A DNA stretch of 64,000 nt from positions 1-64,000 of the forward strand of contig CAZHMD010000004.1 of assembly GCA_964533735.1 (NCBI GenBank), in the 5' to 3' direction. The translations under genes and the position numbers were made by a program. This DNA is from UBA6107 sp964533735 (GTDB lineage: Bacteria > Chloroflexota > Anaerolineae > Anaerolineales > Anaerolineaceae). The notes under the pieces were generated by a model that worked only from the letters and a program-made list of their open reading frames with translations, ran no database searches and was not told the DNA's origin. Positions 1-6,952 of this stretch are shown here, one piece after another; positions within the stretch are counted from its first letter, which is position 1; each line of letters starts with the position of its first letter.

Positions 1-54
1 ACCCAAAAGACCCAAAAGACCCAAAAGACCCAAAAGACCCAAAAGACCCAAAAG
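1..54. repeat. 9-bp tandem repeat (6 copies)
   Basis: Six exact head-to-tail copies of ACCCAAAAG start at the first base, so the array may continue beyond the left edge. It lies about 70 bp past the stop codon of the minus-strand GxxExxY gene. Bases 55-124 are AT-rich and hold nothing else I can support. The array is non-coding, and its role, if any, is unknown. Confidence 0.95.
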
Positions 55-124
55 ATTTACAAAACTTCTAATACTGATAAAACCCAAGCAATCAGTCTTG
101 ATTGTTGTTTACAAATTAATATGA

Positions 125-523
125 TTACAAAATAATTCTTTCAATTTCAACCCTGGGCGAGTGACCAAAGTTTACCAACAATCCGAGACGCAATCTGGAT
201 GCCCTTAAATAATTGTGAATTTGCGCCCTGTGTTCATCAGATATTTCCTTCACTGCTTTCAATTCGACAATAATCTTCTCATAACAAATGAAATCAGGTT
301 TGTAGGTTAAGGGTAACACTTCCCCTTTATAGGATATAGAGAGATCAGGTTGTATTTGGAACGGCACCAACCTGTTCTTAAATTCTCTCTCAAGACATTC
401 CTGGTAAACAGGTTCCAAAAAACCACTCCCGATAGTTTTGTAAACTTCAAAAATCGCACCCCTGATAGCAAATGATTCTTCTTTATAAATGAAACTGCTA
501 TCAGTGTGGATTTGATTTTCCAT
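125..523 (-). CDS. GxxExxY family protein
   Basis: A 132-aa protein with the signature G-F-L-E-P-V-Y near residue 34, followed by the conserved KPDF..Y..IIVELKA stretch and a C-terminal LGLLVNFG motif. These define the GxxExxY family, whose D...E-L-K arrangement resembles a PD-(D/E)XK nuclease core. The biochemical function of the family is not established. The gene follows herA on the same strand after 26 bp, so it may be the last gene of the nurA-herA operon. The start ATG has only a weak ribosome site. Instead, three degenerate 9-nt units of the type AACCACAGA / ACACACGGA / AAACACAGA run directly into the ATG. GxxExxY genes are often scattered singly in genomes, so membership of the operon is uncertain. 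Confidence 0.85.
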   Translation of the reverse strand: MENQIHTDSSFIYKEESFAIRGAIFEVYKTIGSGFLEPVYQECLEREFKNRLVPFQIQPDLSISYKGEVLPLTYKPDFICYEKIIVELKAVKEISDEHRAQIHNYLRASRLRLGLLVNFGHSPRVEIERIIL

Positions 524-549
524 TCTGTGTTTTCCGTGTGTTCTGTGGT

Positions 550-2295
550 TTAAAAACCGAGGTCTTTAATATTCTGTTCACTTGTGCGCGCGGTAGCTCT
601 CCCCAGAAGTTCGTCCCAGAATACCTGATCATAGCGCCTTGACCGCACCAGGATGGGCATGGGCACACCCCAACCCAACAGGAGCACTTCCTCTTTGGGC
701 TGCAGGCGGGCGAGCATGCCGCGGAGGGCATCCCGTCCGGCCAGGCCGGAGAGCACAGCGGCGATGTCATTTTCATCTCCCAGCCAGCCGGAGACGCGCG
801 TGCCCAGCTGCGACATGACCTCGTCGTAGATTTGCGAGGGGCGCTGGTCGATGATGAGCAGGGTGACATAATACTTGCGCATTTCGCGCGCGATGGTGCT
901 GAAGGAAGTCTGGGAGGCCATTTCACGGTTGAGCAGCTTGTGGGCTTCCTCCACCGCGATCACCAGAGGACGTGGTTCGTTTTCCCCGTGCGAGCGGAAC
1001 TGGTTGGTCTGTTCCTCCCAGGCTTCGCGGATCTTGCGCGTGAGAAGGTTGGAAACCAAGAGGTAATCCAGGTCGGACTCGTAATCACCAAAGGAGAGAA
1101 TGACGTGCTTGCCGGCTTTGAGGGCATCAATGACGTGGTTAAGTGAATTAGGCGCGGCAGCATCATTCTCAGTGCGTTCGAGCACGTACGGACGGTTGAA
1201 CACGCGGTTCATCTTGTTGCGCAACCCCTCTGCTGCCATAGCATTGGCCCCGGATTCGTTCGCCCAGTAAGCCACACTGTCTGGCGCGGGAACCTTTTTC
1301 CCTTCATCATTTTCAATAACTGAGCCGACCTTCATATTCTTGAAAGCGGTGAACCAGCGCTCGTAGCCAAAGGTGTGCACCAGGGCATCCAGGGTGGCGG
1401 AGGTCGTCTCGCGCAGGTTCAATTCGCGGCTTAACAACTCAATATCCTCGGGGTGGATATCGGATTCGTTGATCTCGAGATGCAGGTCGGGGGTCTTGTT
1501 GCGGATCATCGAAGCGCGACCCAGCCCCACCACACGCACCTTGCTCTGGAATTTTGTCTTAAGCCCGACCACGGACATGCCGGTATCGGAGGCGGTGTCG
1601 TCAAAGCCGTACTCGTTGTGCATATCCAGCACCAGCACGGAAGCGGAATCATGCTGGATGAGCCCGGCGAGAATGATGCGGGTGAGGAAGGACTTGCCCG
1701 TGCCGGTGGCTCCAAAGATGCCGGAGCTGCGCTGGACGAACTTTTCGAGGTTGATGCACACGGGGTGATTCTGCTCGCGCGTGCTGCCGACGATGAAATT
1801 GGCACCGCCGGGTTCACCGAAGATCTCAGCCACATCACCCGAGGAGGCCAGGCGGGTGAGGGAATGGTGTGCTGGTACGGTCTTGATGGGCAGCGGACGC
1901 GGACGGTTCTCGTCCTGGTGGGCTTTGGTCCACTCCACGTAATCTGGTGAATCCAATGATGGACCGCGTTCGAGCATCAAGGCTGGCAGTACTTCCAAAT
2001 TGGTAAATAACGTCTGTTCATTCACCAGACGCGAGGCGAGCGGGGAAAGGCGCGGCTGGGCTGGGAGTTCGGCGTAGCGCGGGTCGGATGCACCTAACTG
2101 CAGATCGGTCACCAGTCCGTAAAACTGCCAGTTGCCGCTTTCCAGCACCACGAAACCGCCTTCCTGCACCTGGTCCGCCGGGATGGTGAGGCGCACGAAT
2201 AGATTGGCTTTAAGCCCGCCGCCCACCACGTACCCGATGGGGCGGTTGGAAGATTCATCAGGGTGGGTAATGTTTGCAGAAGTCAGTTCAGTCAT
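550..2295 (-). CDS. herA: HerA-like hexameric DNA-translocating ATPase
   Basis: A 581-aa ATPase of the HerA/FtsK superfamily. An N-terminal HAS-barrel (about residues 18-70, IGYVVGGGL to FYGLVTDLQL) is followed by a RecA-like core with Walker A GATGTGKS at about 195-202, a Walker B-type LVIAVEEAH at about 444-452, and a sensor-like LLIIDQRPS. HerA proteins form hexameric rings on double-stranded DNA and power the NurA nuclease in end resection. The start chosen is the second of two consecutive ATGs, six bases after GAGG. A longer reading frame upstream would run into the preceding gene. It lies 10 bp after the HAS-barrel gene and belongs to the nurA operon. A DNA-repair or defence role is inferred from the family. 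Confidence 0.87.
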   Translation of the reverse strand: MTELTSANITHPDESSNRPIGYVVGGGLKANLFVRLTIPADQVQEGGFVVLESGNWQFYGLVTDLQLGASDPRYAELPAQPRLSPLASRLVNEQTLFTNLEVLPALMLERGPSLDSPDYVEWTKAHQDENRPRPLPIKTVPAHHSLTRLASSGDVAEIFGEPGGANFIVGSTREQNHPVCINLEKFVQRSSGIFGATGTGKSFLTRIILAGLIQHDSASVLVLDMHNEYGFDDTASDTGMSVVGLKTKFQSKVRVVGLGRASMIRNKTPDLHLEINESDIHPEDIELLSRELNLRETTSATLDALVHTFGYERWFTAFKNMKVGSVIENDEGKKVPAPDSVAYWANESGANAMAAEGLRNKMNRVFNRPYVLERTENDAAAPNSLNHVIDALKAGKHVILSFGDYESDLDYLLVSNLLTRKIREAWEEQTNQFRSHGENEPRPLVIAVEEAHKLLNREMASQTSFSTIAREMRKYYVTLLIIDQRPSQIYDEVMSQLGTRVSGWLGDENDIAAVLSGLAGRDALRGMLARLQPKEEVLLLGWGVPMPILVRSRRYDQVFWDELLGRATARTSEQNIKDLGF

Positions 2296-2305
2296 CATTG
2301 GCCTC

Positions 2306-2902
2306 TTATAAAACCTGGGAAACAGCACTCAAGACATCCATCAATACCGGGTAATCATCCTTGAGCAGGGCGATCACCTCGCGCAGAGAGGGTTCGATCC
2401 AGTTGGTTGATTCACCCTGCTGCGCGCGGGTAACCTGCTGCAGGTGGGCGGTGATCAGATCAGCGGCGGGCAAATCCTCATTTCGTAGAAGAGCCCGCAG
2501 GTAGCCGAATTTACCCCCATACAAAAAGTGAATGATCTCAGGCGCAGTGCAGGTGAATATCTCGTCAAGCGAGAGCGGCGGGGTGGGCACGCGCGTGTGA
2601 GAAACCGCGCCGGCGCGTTCCCAGCCGATGAAAACCACGCTCATTTCCACCGGCATGTTGCGGTTGTGACGGTTATCTTCGATCACCTCTGGGGCGATAT
2701 CCGGCGCGCTTACCAACTGGCGGACGAGACCATCGTCATCGATGTTGATCTCGTGCACCAAGCCGTAGAGCTGTAACCCATTAGCAAGCGGGATGCGCAC
2801 CATCTCGCCGAAAACCGGCGGATTGACCTGGCTCACCTGGCAGCCGAAGACGCAGGCTGAAGTGTTGGAACGCAGTAAACGTCCGATGGAAATTGAGCTC
2901 AT
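2306..2902 (-). CDS. stand-alone HAS-barrel protein of the HerA-NurA operon
   Basis: A 198-aa protein without an ATPase domain. Its first ~60 residues (SIGRLLRSNT, then GEMVRIP and LYGLVHEINI) match the layout of the HAS-barrel at the N-terminus of the neighbouring HerA (IGYVV, GGFVV, FYGLVTDLQL). The later parts (VEMSVVFIGWE, RVPTPPLSL) also parallel the HerA linker. It therefore looks like a HerA N-terminal half detached from its motor. The HAS barrel is the surface on which HerA binds NurA, so this protein could be an adaptor or an alternative ring subunit; that is inference. The ATG at 2902 is chosen because the nurA stop lies directly upstream. The gene sits between nurA (1-bp gap) and herA (10-bp gap). 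Confidence 0.75.
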   Translation of the reverse strand: MSSISIGRLLRSNTSACVFGCQVSQVNPPVFGEMVRIPLANGLQLYGLVHEINIDDDGLVRQLVSAPDIAPEVIEDNRHNRNMPVEMSVVFIGWERAGAVSHTRVPTPPLSLDEIFTCTAPEIIHFLYGGKFGYLRALLRNEDLPAADLITAHLQQVTRAQQGESTNWIEPSLREVIALLKDDYPVLMDVLSAVSQVL

Positions 2903-2903
2903 T

Positions 2904-4073
2904 TTAAATTCCCTTCCGATCCTGGAATCCTTTGTTGATCTGTTTGAAAGACTGGCTTGCCGGCGGGAAGCCACGCGCAATCAATTCGCGTTCGATCATG
3001 CGGATCACCTCATCGCGGTCACCCATTTTTACCACGGCCACCTCGTGTGCACGCAGCAGCGGATACGGGTAAGGCGCGCTGCCCGCCTGGCGGGATTGTT
3101 CCACCAGTACGGCATGCAGCGTTTCCAGCGAGGTTTTTTCCTGCGCCACCCATGCAGGGATCTCGACGCGTGCCAGGGCAGGGTGGTTGACATTACCGCT
3201 ATTGAGATAGAAGAAGTGCAGCGCCTTGCGTCCTTCATAGGAATGGGCGGAGCTGGATTGGAGCGCGAACACCGCTGAGCGCTCCCCCGGCTGGAGGATG
3301 GTTTCGAAGAGGGCGCGGTCAGGGATGCCGTTGAAAGCGCGCGACTGCGGGGCTTTTTCACCGGAATCCCCCGCAGGGATGAGCAGTTCAAGCAGGCGTA
3401 CCACCAGGTCAGCGCGCGGGCGGTCAACGTAACCGGCGGTGATTATTTCGTTGAGCGAAAGTTCATCCAGCGCGCGCAGATAATGCTGGAACTGCGTCTC
3501 GAATTGTTTGTCCTGGCGCGGCTCGTGGTAGAGTTCGAGCGGGCCGTCGGTGAGGGTGATAACAGGCGCCGGGTAATTTTTAGACACCTCTGCCAGTATC
3601 TCGCGCTCGCGCACATCCCGCAGCAGGGCGATCAGGTCTTCGGAAACCAATCCATTAGGAGTGTGCAGCGTATCATCGTACAACAAAGAGGAGCGGGTCT
3701 CGGTGCGCGGCGCGGCGTTACTGCCGGGCTGAACGGTGAACAACCCCACATTGACCAGGGCAAAGAGTACTTCGCCGTGAGGATCAGGGTTTATCTGAGA
3801 GCCATCGGCGGCGATGATGGTGCAGCCGGAAGGTGAGCGGGCGGCGGGGATGTGGGTATCGAGCGGTTCGCTCACTGGCACAGCGCAGCGCAGTCCTTTG
3901 TTTTGGGCAGCGGCTTCTTCGACCTTGCGTTGAAGATCAATTAAGTTGCCGGCTTGTTCTTTAAAGAGAGAGAGGCAGGCATTGAACTTCTGCTCGAACT
4001 CCAGTTTCTGCCCGGCAGCGGATTCGCCATATTTTTTGATCTGTTCCTGCAGTGAAAGGTAATTAACTGGCAC
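2904..4073 (-). CDS. nurA: NurA 5'-3' nuclease
   Basis: A 389-aa protein with the NurA-domain signature. The metal-binding motif ADGSQI (Asp at about residue 90) is followed by a second acidic motif, LTDGPLEL, and a C-terminal half with YVDRPRADLVVRLL and ALQSSSAHSYEG. NurA is the nuclease partner of HerA and resects DNA ends. I use the GTG at 4073, preceded by AAGGGG, rather than earlier in-frame starts, because a -10 box (TATAAT, minus strand, 4122-4117) would put the transcript start near 4110, below those upstream starts. First gene of the operon nurA / HAS-barrel / herA / possibly GxxExxY. Confidence 0.83.
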   Translation of the reverse strand: MPVNYLSLQEQIKKYGESAAGQKLEFEQKFNACLSLFKEQAGNLIDLQRKVEEAAAQNKGLRCAVPVSEPLDTHIPAARSPSGCTIIAADGSQINPDPHGEVLFALVNVGLFTVQPGSNAAPRTETRSSLLYDDTLHTPNGLVSEDLIALLRDVREREILAEVSKNYPAPVITLTDGPLELYHEPRQDKQFETQFQHYLRALDELSLNEIITAGYVDRPRADLVVRLLELLIPAGDSGEKAPQSRAFNGIPDRALFETILQPGERSAVFALQSSSAHSYEGRKALHFFYLNSGNVNHPALARVEIPAWVAQEKTSLETLHAVLVEQSRQAGSAPYPYPLLRAHEVAVVKMGDRDEVIRMIERELIARGFPPASQSFKQINKGFQDRKGI

Positions 4074-4090
4074 GCTTCCCCTTTTTAATC

Positions 4091-4118
4091 TTGCGAAAAT
4101 TAACGAAGGTTGTATAAT
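4091..4118 (+). promoter_or_regulatory. divergent plus-strand promoter on the shared palindromic -10
   Basis: TTGCGA (4091-4096), a 16-bp spacer and TATAAT (4113-4118) on the plus strand give a predicted start near 4125. It overlaps the nurA promoter head to head, so the two polymerases would exclude each other. Confidence 0.5.
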
Positions 4119-4146
4119 TATATCCATGAAACGCCTGACCTCCCAA
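4117..4146 (-). promoter_or_regulatory. nurA operon promoter
   Basis: On the minus strand, TTGGGA (4146-4141), an 18-bp spacer and a perfect TATAAT (4122-4117) precede the nurA GTG by about 45 bp. The -10 lies in the palindrome TATAATTATA, which also serves a plus-strand promoter. Confidence 0.6.
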
Positions 4147-4275
4147 CAGCAGCAATTCCAGCAGCCCATATGTTTGGGGTGTTTTGTGTTGGTGAAGAGG
4201 TAGAGTAGTATCCTGAAATAAAATCCTTCAATGATAACCAGCCGAGACGCCCCGCGAACCGGCTGGTTTTTATTT
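4125..4275 (+). ncRNA. candidate small structured RNA upstream of nurA
   Basis: A short plus-strand transcription unit bounded by a promoter (TATAAT at 4113-4118) and an intrinsic terminator (AACCAGCC at 4236-4243 pairing with GGCTGGTT at 4261-4268, then TTTATTT). The transcript can form a closing helix of ACCTCCCAACA (4138-4148) with TGTTGG...GAGGT (4187-4201, 4-nt bulge) and an inner CCCA/TGGG hairpin (4165-4178). The only reading frame is 25 codons from the ATG at 4126, which would be leaderless. I do not recognise the RNA as 6S, SRP RNA or a known riboswitch. It may be a small RNA, a leaderless peptide mRNA or the remnant of a gene. Confidence 0.4.
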
Positions 4276-4323
4276 AAGATGTTAGAAAGGAAAAGGAAAC
4301 CTAATCGAGAAAGTTATACGCAT

Positions 4324-4394
4324 TGGCATTTCGTCTAACGGCAGGACAAGAGACTTTGAATCTCTTTATGGTGGTTCGAATCCATCAATGCCAA
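4324..4394 (+). tRNA. tRNA-Gln(TTG)
   Basis: A complete cloverleaf. The acceptor arm TGGCATT pairs with AATGCCA, the anticodon stem AGAGA pairs with TCTCT around loop CTTTGAA (anticodon TTG, reads CAA), and the T arm contains GGTTCGAATCC. The CCA end is not encoded. It is followed six bases later by a second tRNA-Gln, so the two are probably co-transcribed. Confidence 0.95.
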
Positions 4395-4400
4395 CCTTGT

Positions 4401-4472
4401 TGGGGTGTAGTCTAACTGGCAGGACACTGCGCTCTGGACGCAGCGATTGAGGTTCGAATCCTTACACCCCAA
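4401..4472 (+). tRNA. tRNA-Gln(CTG)
   Basis: A complete cloverleaf. Acceptor arm TGGGGTG / CACCCCA, anticodon stem CTGCG / CGCAG around loop CTCTGGA (anticodon CTG, reads CAG), and a T arm with GGTTCGAATCC. CCA is not encoded. Together with the upstream gene it covers both glutamine codons. Confidence 0.95.
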
Positions 4473-4486
4473 CCTCAGAGTAAGAA

Positions 4487-4525
4487 AAAAGCAGGCTGCA
4501 TGTTTATGCAGACTGCTTTTGTTTT
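4487..4525 (+). terminator. terminator after the tRNA-Gln pair
   Basis: The stem AAAAGCAG-G-CTGCAT / ATGCAG-A-CTGC-TTTT has one mismatch and loop GTTT, followed by GTTTT. A-rich sequence on the other side lets it also end the convergent minus-strand gene that stops at 4539. Confidence 0.85.
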
Positions 4526-4538
4526 GTACGTAAGCTAT

Positions 4539-5525
4539 TTAGTTCCCCAGCGTGGGGGTAACCTGGGTTTCAGGGGTGGTCTCCGCGGGGGGCTGGGTAG
4601 CAGAGATGACCGGGGTCTGCACAGTCAGCGGCACATTGGGCAATCCATCCACCAGGTATTGCCAGGCAAGATCGAGGTCGAATACCGCCACCACCGGGTA
4701 GAGCGGCAGGTTGCTCAACGCCAGGTCAAGACGCTCGATAACGCTCTTAAGCGCTGCCGACTGGTCAGCGGCAATGGTAGGCTGCAGCCCAAAGAGCAGA
4801 TCGCGAGCAGCAGCGACATCCGTTTTTGCCAGGCCGAAGTTGCTCTGCGACAAATACAGACGGCCGCGGGCGAGGAGTTCAATGGCGCGCGTGAAGGTGA
4901 GCTGTTCCTCAATCTGTTTGAGCACATCGGTTTTATGGGTATCAAGGGACGCCTGCAGTGAGACCTGCATTTCTTCCAGTTTTGCCAGAGTCTCCGTGTG
5001 GGAAGCCAGCGACAGGTCAACGGTATCGGCGCGCGCTTCGAGCGTGGTGATGCGTTCCTGCAGCGCGGCAATTTCGGTGGTCAGGCGTTTTACATCGGCT
5101 GCCTGCAGGCTGGCCACTTCACTAACGCGGGCGGTATTGCTCTGCAGGGGATTGAGGATCTTTTCCTTGAATAACGGTATCCCAAAGTAGAAGAGCAGGA
5201 ATAATGCACCTAAAATTAAGAGGGCGATGACGACGCGCATAATGACACTGGCGATGGAGTGTTTTCCTGCTGTTTTTACGGGTTCGGGTTGAACATTCTC
5301 ATCCTGTATTTCAGTGATCGCAGGCTCTGCAGCAGCGGCTAAGTCGTAATCGGCTTTCAATTTTGAAAAACCTTCTTCCGAAAGTTCAAGACTGCTGGAG
5401 AAGTCCTCCAGGGTGTTGAAGGGTCGTGCTGCTGCGATCTTATCCACCTGGGTGGGGGTGATCCCCGCCAGGCTGCTTAATTCCTCCCTGGTGGAGGTAT
5501 TCACGAATTCAAAGAAGTCTTTCAT
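4539..5525 (-). CDS. membrane-anchored HhH and coiled-coil protein
   Basis: A 328-aa protein of unknown function. Residues ~17-45 (LSSLAGITPTQVDKIAAARPF) look like a helix-hairpin-helix unit of the ComEA type. One membrane segment lies at ~97-117 (VVIALLILGALFLLFYFGI), followed by a long coiled coil (~133-195, heptad-like with EIAALQERITTLEARA) and a helical domain with a Pro/Thr-rich tail. The predicted topology is cytoplasmic HhH, one membrane pass and an external coiled coil. The start ATG at 5525 follows GAGGTAAAA. Earlier in-frame starts lack a ribosome site. A minus-strand TATAAT at 5568-5563 is the likely -10. HhH units often bind DNA, but they also occur as protein-binding modules, so DNA tethering is only a possibility. 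Confidence 0.7.
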   Translation of the reverse strand: MKDFFEFVNTSTREELSSLAGITPTQVDKIAAARPFNTLEDFSSSLELSEEGFSKLKADYDLAAAAEPAITEIQDENVQPEPVKTAGKHSIASVIMRVVIALLILGALFLLFYFGIPLFKEKILNPLQSNTARVSEVASLQAADVKRLTTEIAALQERITTLEARADTVDLSLASHTETLAKLEEMQVSLQASLDTHKTDVLKQIEEQLTFTRAIELLARGRLYLSQSNFGLAKTDVAAARDLLFGLQPTIAADQSAALKSVIERLDLALSNLPLYPVVAVFDLDLAWQYLVDGLPNVPLTVQTPVISATQPPAETTPETQVTPTLGN

Positions 5526-5615
5526 TTTTACCTCGTTCAACATACTCAGATTTGTATTATTGATTATACCGGAGGGTGAGGGAGGAAAAGCACGCAGGAA
5601 GGGGAGTTTTTTCAA

Positions 5616-5644
5616 TTGGATGAGGTGCTTGTGGCAGGTATAAT
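5616..5644 (+). promoter_or_regulatory. mntP promoter
   Basis: TTGGAT (5616-5621), exactly 17 bp, TATAAT (5639-5644). The start would be near 5651, leaving a leader of about 15 nt, too short for the manganese (yybP-ykoY) riboswitch often seen before mntP. Confidence 0.8.
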
Positions 5645-5665
5645 GGTGGTTTGCTGCGAGGGAAT

Positions 5666-6223
5666 ATGGATTTCGTCACAATATTATTAATCGCTATCGG
5701 TCTTGCCATGGACTGCTTCGCCGTCTCCCTGGGAATCGGGTGCAAGAGTAAGGACTGCCATGAGCGCTACCTCTTCCGCCTGCCCTTCCATTTTGGGTTG
5801 TTCCAGGGCGGGATGACCCTGCTGGGCTGGCTGGCCGGAAGCACCATTGTTAATCTCATCTCCAATTTTGACCACTGGATCGCGTTTGGTTTGCTGGCGT
5901 TCGTGGGGATCAAAATGATCCGTGAGAGTTTTGGCAAGGATGAAGAAACACGCGTGGGCGATCCTTCACGCGGAGGTTTCCTGGTGATCCTGAGTATTGC
6001 CACAAGCATCGACGCGCTGGCGGTGGGCTTATCCCTGGCGATTATGGATGGCTCAATAGTGTTCTCAAGCCTGTTGATCGCGCTGGTTTCAGGTGCACTC
6101 TCACTGGCCGGATTGCTGCTCGGAGGACGTCTGGGCCAGAAATTTGGGAAACGCATGGAATTGCTGGGCGGTTTGATCCTGATCGGCATCGGGATACGGG
6201 TGCTGGTAAGCCATATTTTCTGA
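5666..6223 (+). CDS. mntP: manganese efflux pump MntP
   Basis: A 185-aa membrane protein with six predicted helices arranged as an inverted repeat. The two halves carry the matching acidic motifs GLAMDCFAVSLG and ATSIDALAVGLS, with the intramembrane aspartates characteristic of MntP (DUF204), which exports Mn2+ from the cytoplasm. The length is normal for the family. The ATG at 5666 is preceded by GCGAGGGAAT; a TTG 15 bases earlier is less likely because it would lie at the transcription start. The protein seems monocistronic under its own strong promoter. Confidence 0.9.
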   Translation: MDFVTILLIAIGLAMDCFAVSLGIGCKSKDCHERYLFRLPFHFGLFQGGMTLLGWLAGSTIVNLISNFDHWIAFGLLAFVGIKMIRESFGKDEETRVGDPSRGGFLVILSIATSIDALAVGLSLAIMDGSIVFSSLLIALVSGALSLAGLLLGGRLGQKFGKRMELLGGLILIGIGIRVLVSHIF

Positions 6224-6245
6224 CAAAAGGTTAATGCGCGGATTC

Positions 6246-6274
6246 TTGACCGCGATTTCCATCAGGACTATAAT
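6246..6274 (+). promoter_or_regulatory. promoter of the FmdB-type gene
   Basis: TTGACC (6246-6251), 17-bp spacer, TATAAT (6269-6274). It predicts a start near 6281 and a leader of about 30 nt carrying AGAGG before the ATG at 6311. Confidence 0.85.
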
Positions 6275-6310
6275 GGGCAGGAAAAGAATGTTAGAAGTAG
6301 AGGTGTAAGT

Positions 6311-6649
6311 ATGCCGATATATACTTATCGGTGCGAAAACTGCGGTGTTCAGTTTGATGAAACACAAAAATTCTCAGATCCCCTGTTGACCAAATGCCCT
6401 GAATGCGGCAAGAAAACCCTGCAGAAGGTATATCAGCCGGTAGGTATCGTATTTAAGGGCTCAGGTTTTTACGCCACCGATCACCGCTCGCCATCAGGCA
6501 CGGCGCGGGCTGCCAGCGACAAGAAACAGGAAAAGCAGGAAAAAGAGGGGACGCAGCCTGAGAAGGCGGATTCGAAAACTGAATCTAAAACAGAGACCGC
6601 CTCCCCTAAAGAAACCAAACCTGCGGCGGCAACAGCTGCCAAGGAGTAA
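6311..6649 (+). CDS. FmdB-family zinc ribbon protein
   Basis: A 112-aa protein starting MPIYTYRCENCG. It has a small zinc ribbon with Cys pairs at 8/11 and 29/32 (CENC, CPEC) and the family's KVYQPVGIVFKGSGFYATD segment. The C-terminal ~45 residues are a low-complexity Lys/Glu/Ala tail, typical of the family and probably disordered. FmdB-type proteins were named as possible regulators of formamidase genes, but their function is not settled. The gene is flanked by its own promoter and a terminator, so it is expressed alone. Confidence 0.88.
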   Translation: MPIYTYRCENCGVQFDETQKFSDPLLTKCPECGKKTLQKVYQPVGIVFKGSGFYATDHRSPSGTARAASDKKQEKQEKEGTQPEKADSKTESKTETASPKETKPAAATAAKE

Positions 6650-6669
6650 GGATCGCTATTTTCGACTCT

Positions 6670-6697
6670 TCCCCGTTTTGGCGGGGATTATTATTTA
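6670..6697 (+). terminator. terminator after the FmdB-type gene
   Basis: TCCCCG (6670-6675) pairs with CGGGGA (6682-6687) around TTTTGG, followed by the T-rich run TTATTATTT. Confidence 0.75.
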
Positions 6698-6713
6698 ATA
6701 AGGTATGATGAAC

Positions 6714-6758
6714 ATTGATAGGTTCCGTCAGTGCGCTGATAGGAATTGATAGGTTCCG
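6714..6758 (+). repeat. 14-bp direct repeat, possible operator
   Basis: ATTGATAGGTTCCG occurs at 6714-6727 and again at 6745-6758, spaced 31 bp (about three helical turns), 35 bp before the ATG of the small membrane peptide. Two same-face sites suggest a regulator binding site, but none is identified. Confidence 0.5.
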
Positions 6759-6792
6759 GAACATAAACTACAGCTATCACGTGAGGTAAGGC

Positions 6793-6945
6793 ATGTCGAA
6801 AAAATCTCAAACAAAATCAAGCCGGGCGCAAACTCCGCGGGTTTCCACCCAGCAAAAAAAAGTCCGCCGGCAGCAGGTATTCCTGGCTGTGATCGGGATC
6901 GTGGTGATCCTGGCCATGGTACTGGCGCTGGTGGTCAATTACTAG
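6793..6945 (+). CDS. 50-aa single-pass membrane peptide
   Basis: A short gene encoding 50 residues. A basic, Ser/Lys/Gln-rich N-terminal half (MSKKSQTKSSRAQTPR...) is followed by one hydrophobic helix (~29-48, VFLAVIGIVVILAMVLALVV) that ends the protein, giving a tail-anchored or N-in layout. The ribosome site GAGGTAAGGC lies directly before the ATG, and the stop is 7 bp before the next gene, which argues for real translation and co-transcription with the DUF4173 membrane protein. I do not recognise the family. A similar layout is seen in small Sec-accessory and membrane-complex subunits, but there is no specific evidence for either. Confidence 0.7.
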   Translation: MSKKSQTKSSRAQTPRVSTQQKKVRRQQVFLAVIGIVVILAMVLALVVNY

Positions 6946-6952
6946 AGGAAAA

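Noticed and set aside
1..54. CRISPR array
   Set aside because: The 9-bp units have no spacers and no cas genes are present in the window.
2903..2980. N-terminal extension of the HAS-barrel protein
   Set aside because: It would lie inside nurA and has no ribosome site; the ATG at 2902 is better.
4126..4203. 25-codon frame beginning MKRLTSQQQQFQQ, faintly like a LexA N-terminus
   Set aside because: Too short, no ribosome site, and the helix pairing runs through it; kept only as an alternative reading of the candidate RNA.
5645..5665. Manganese (yybP-ykoY) riboswitch before mntP
   Set aside because: The predicted leader is only ~15 nt, too short for the riboswitch.
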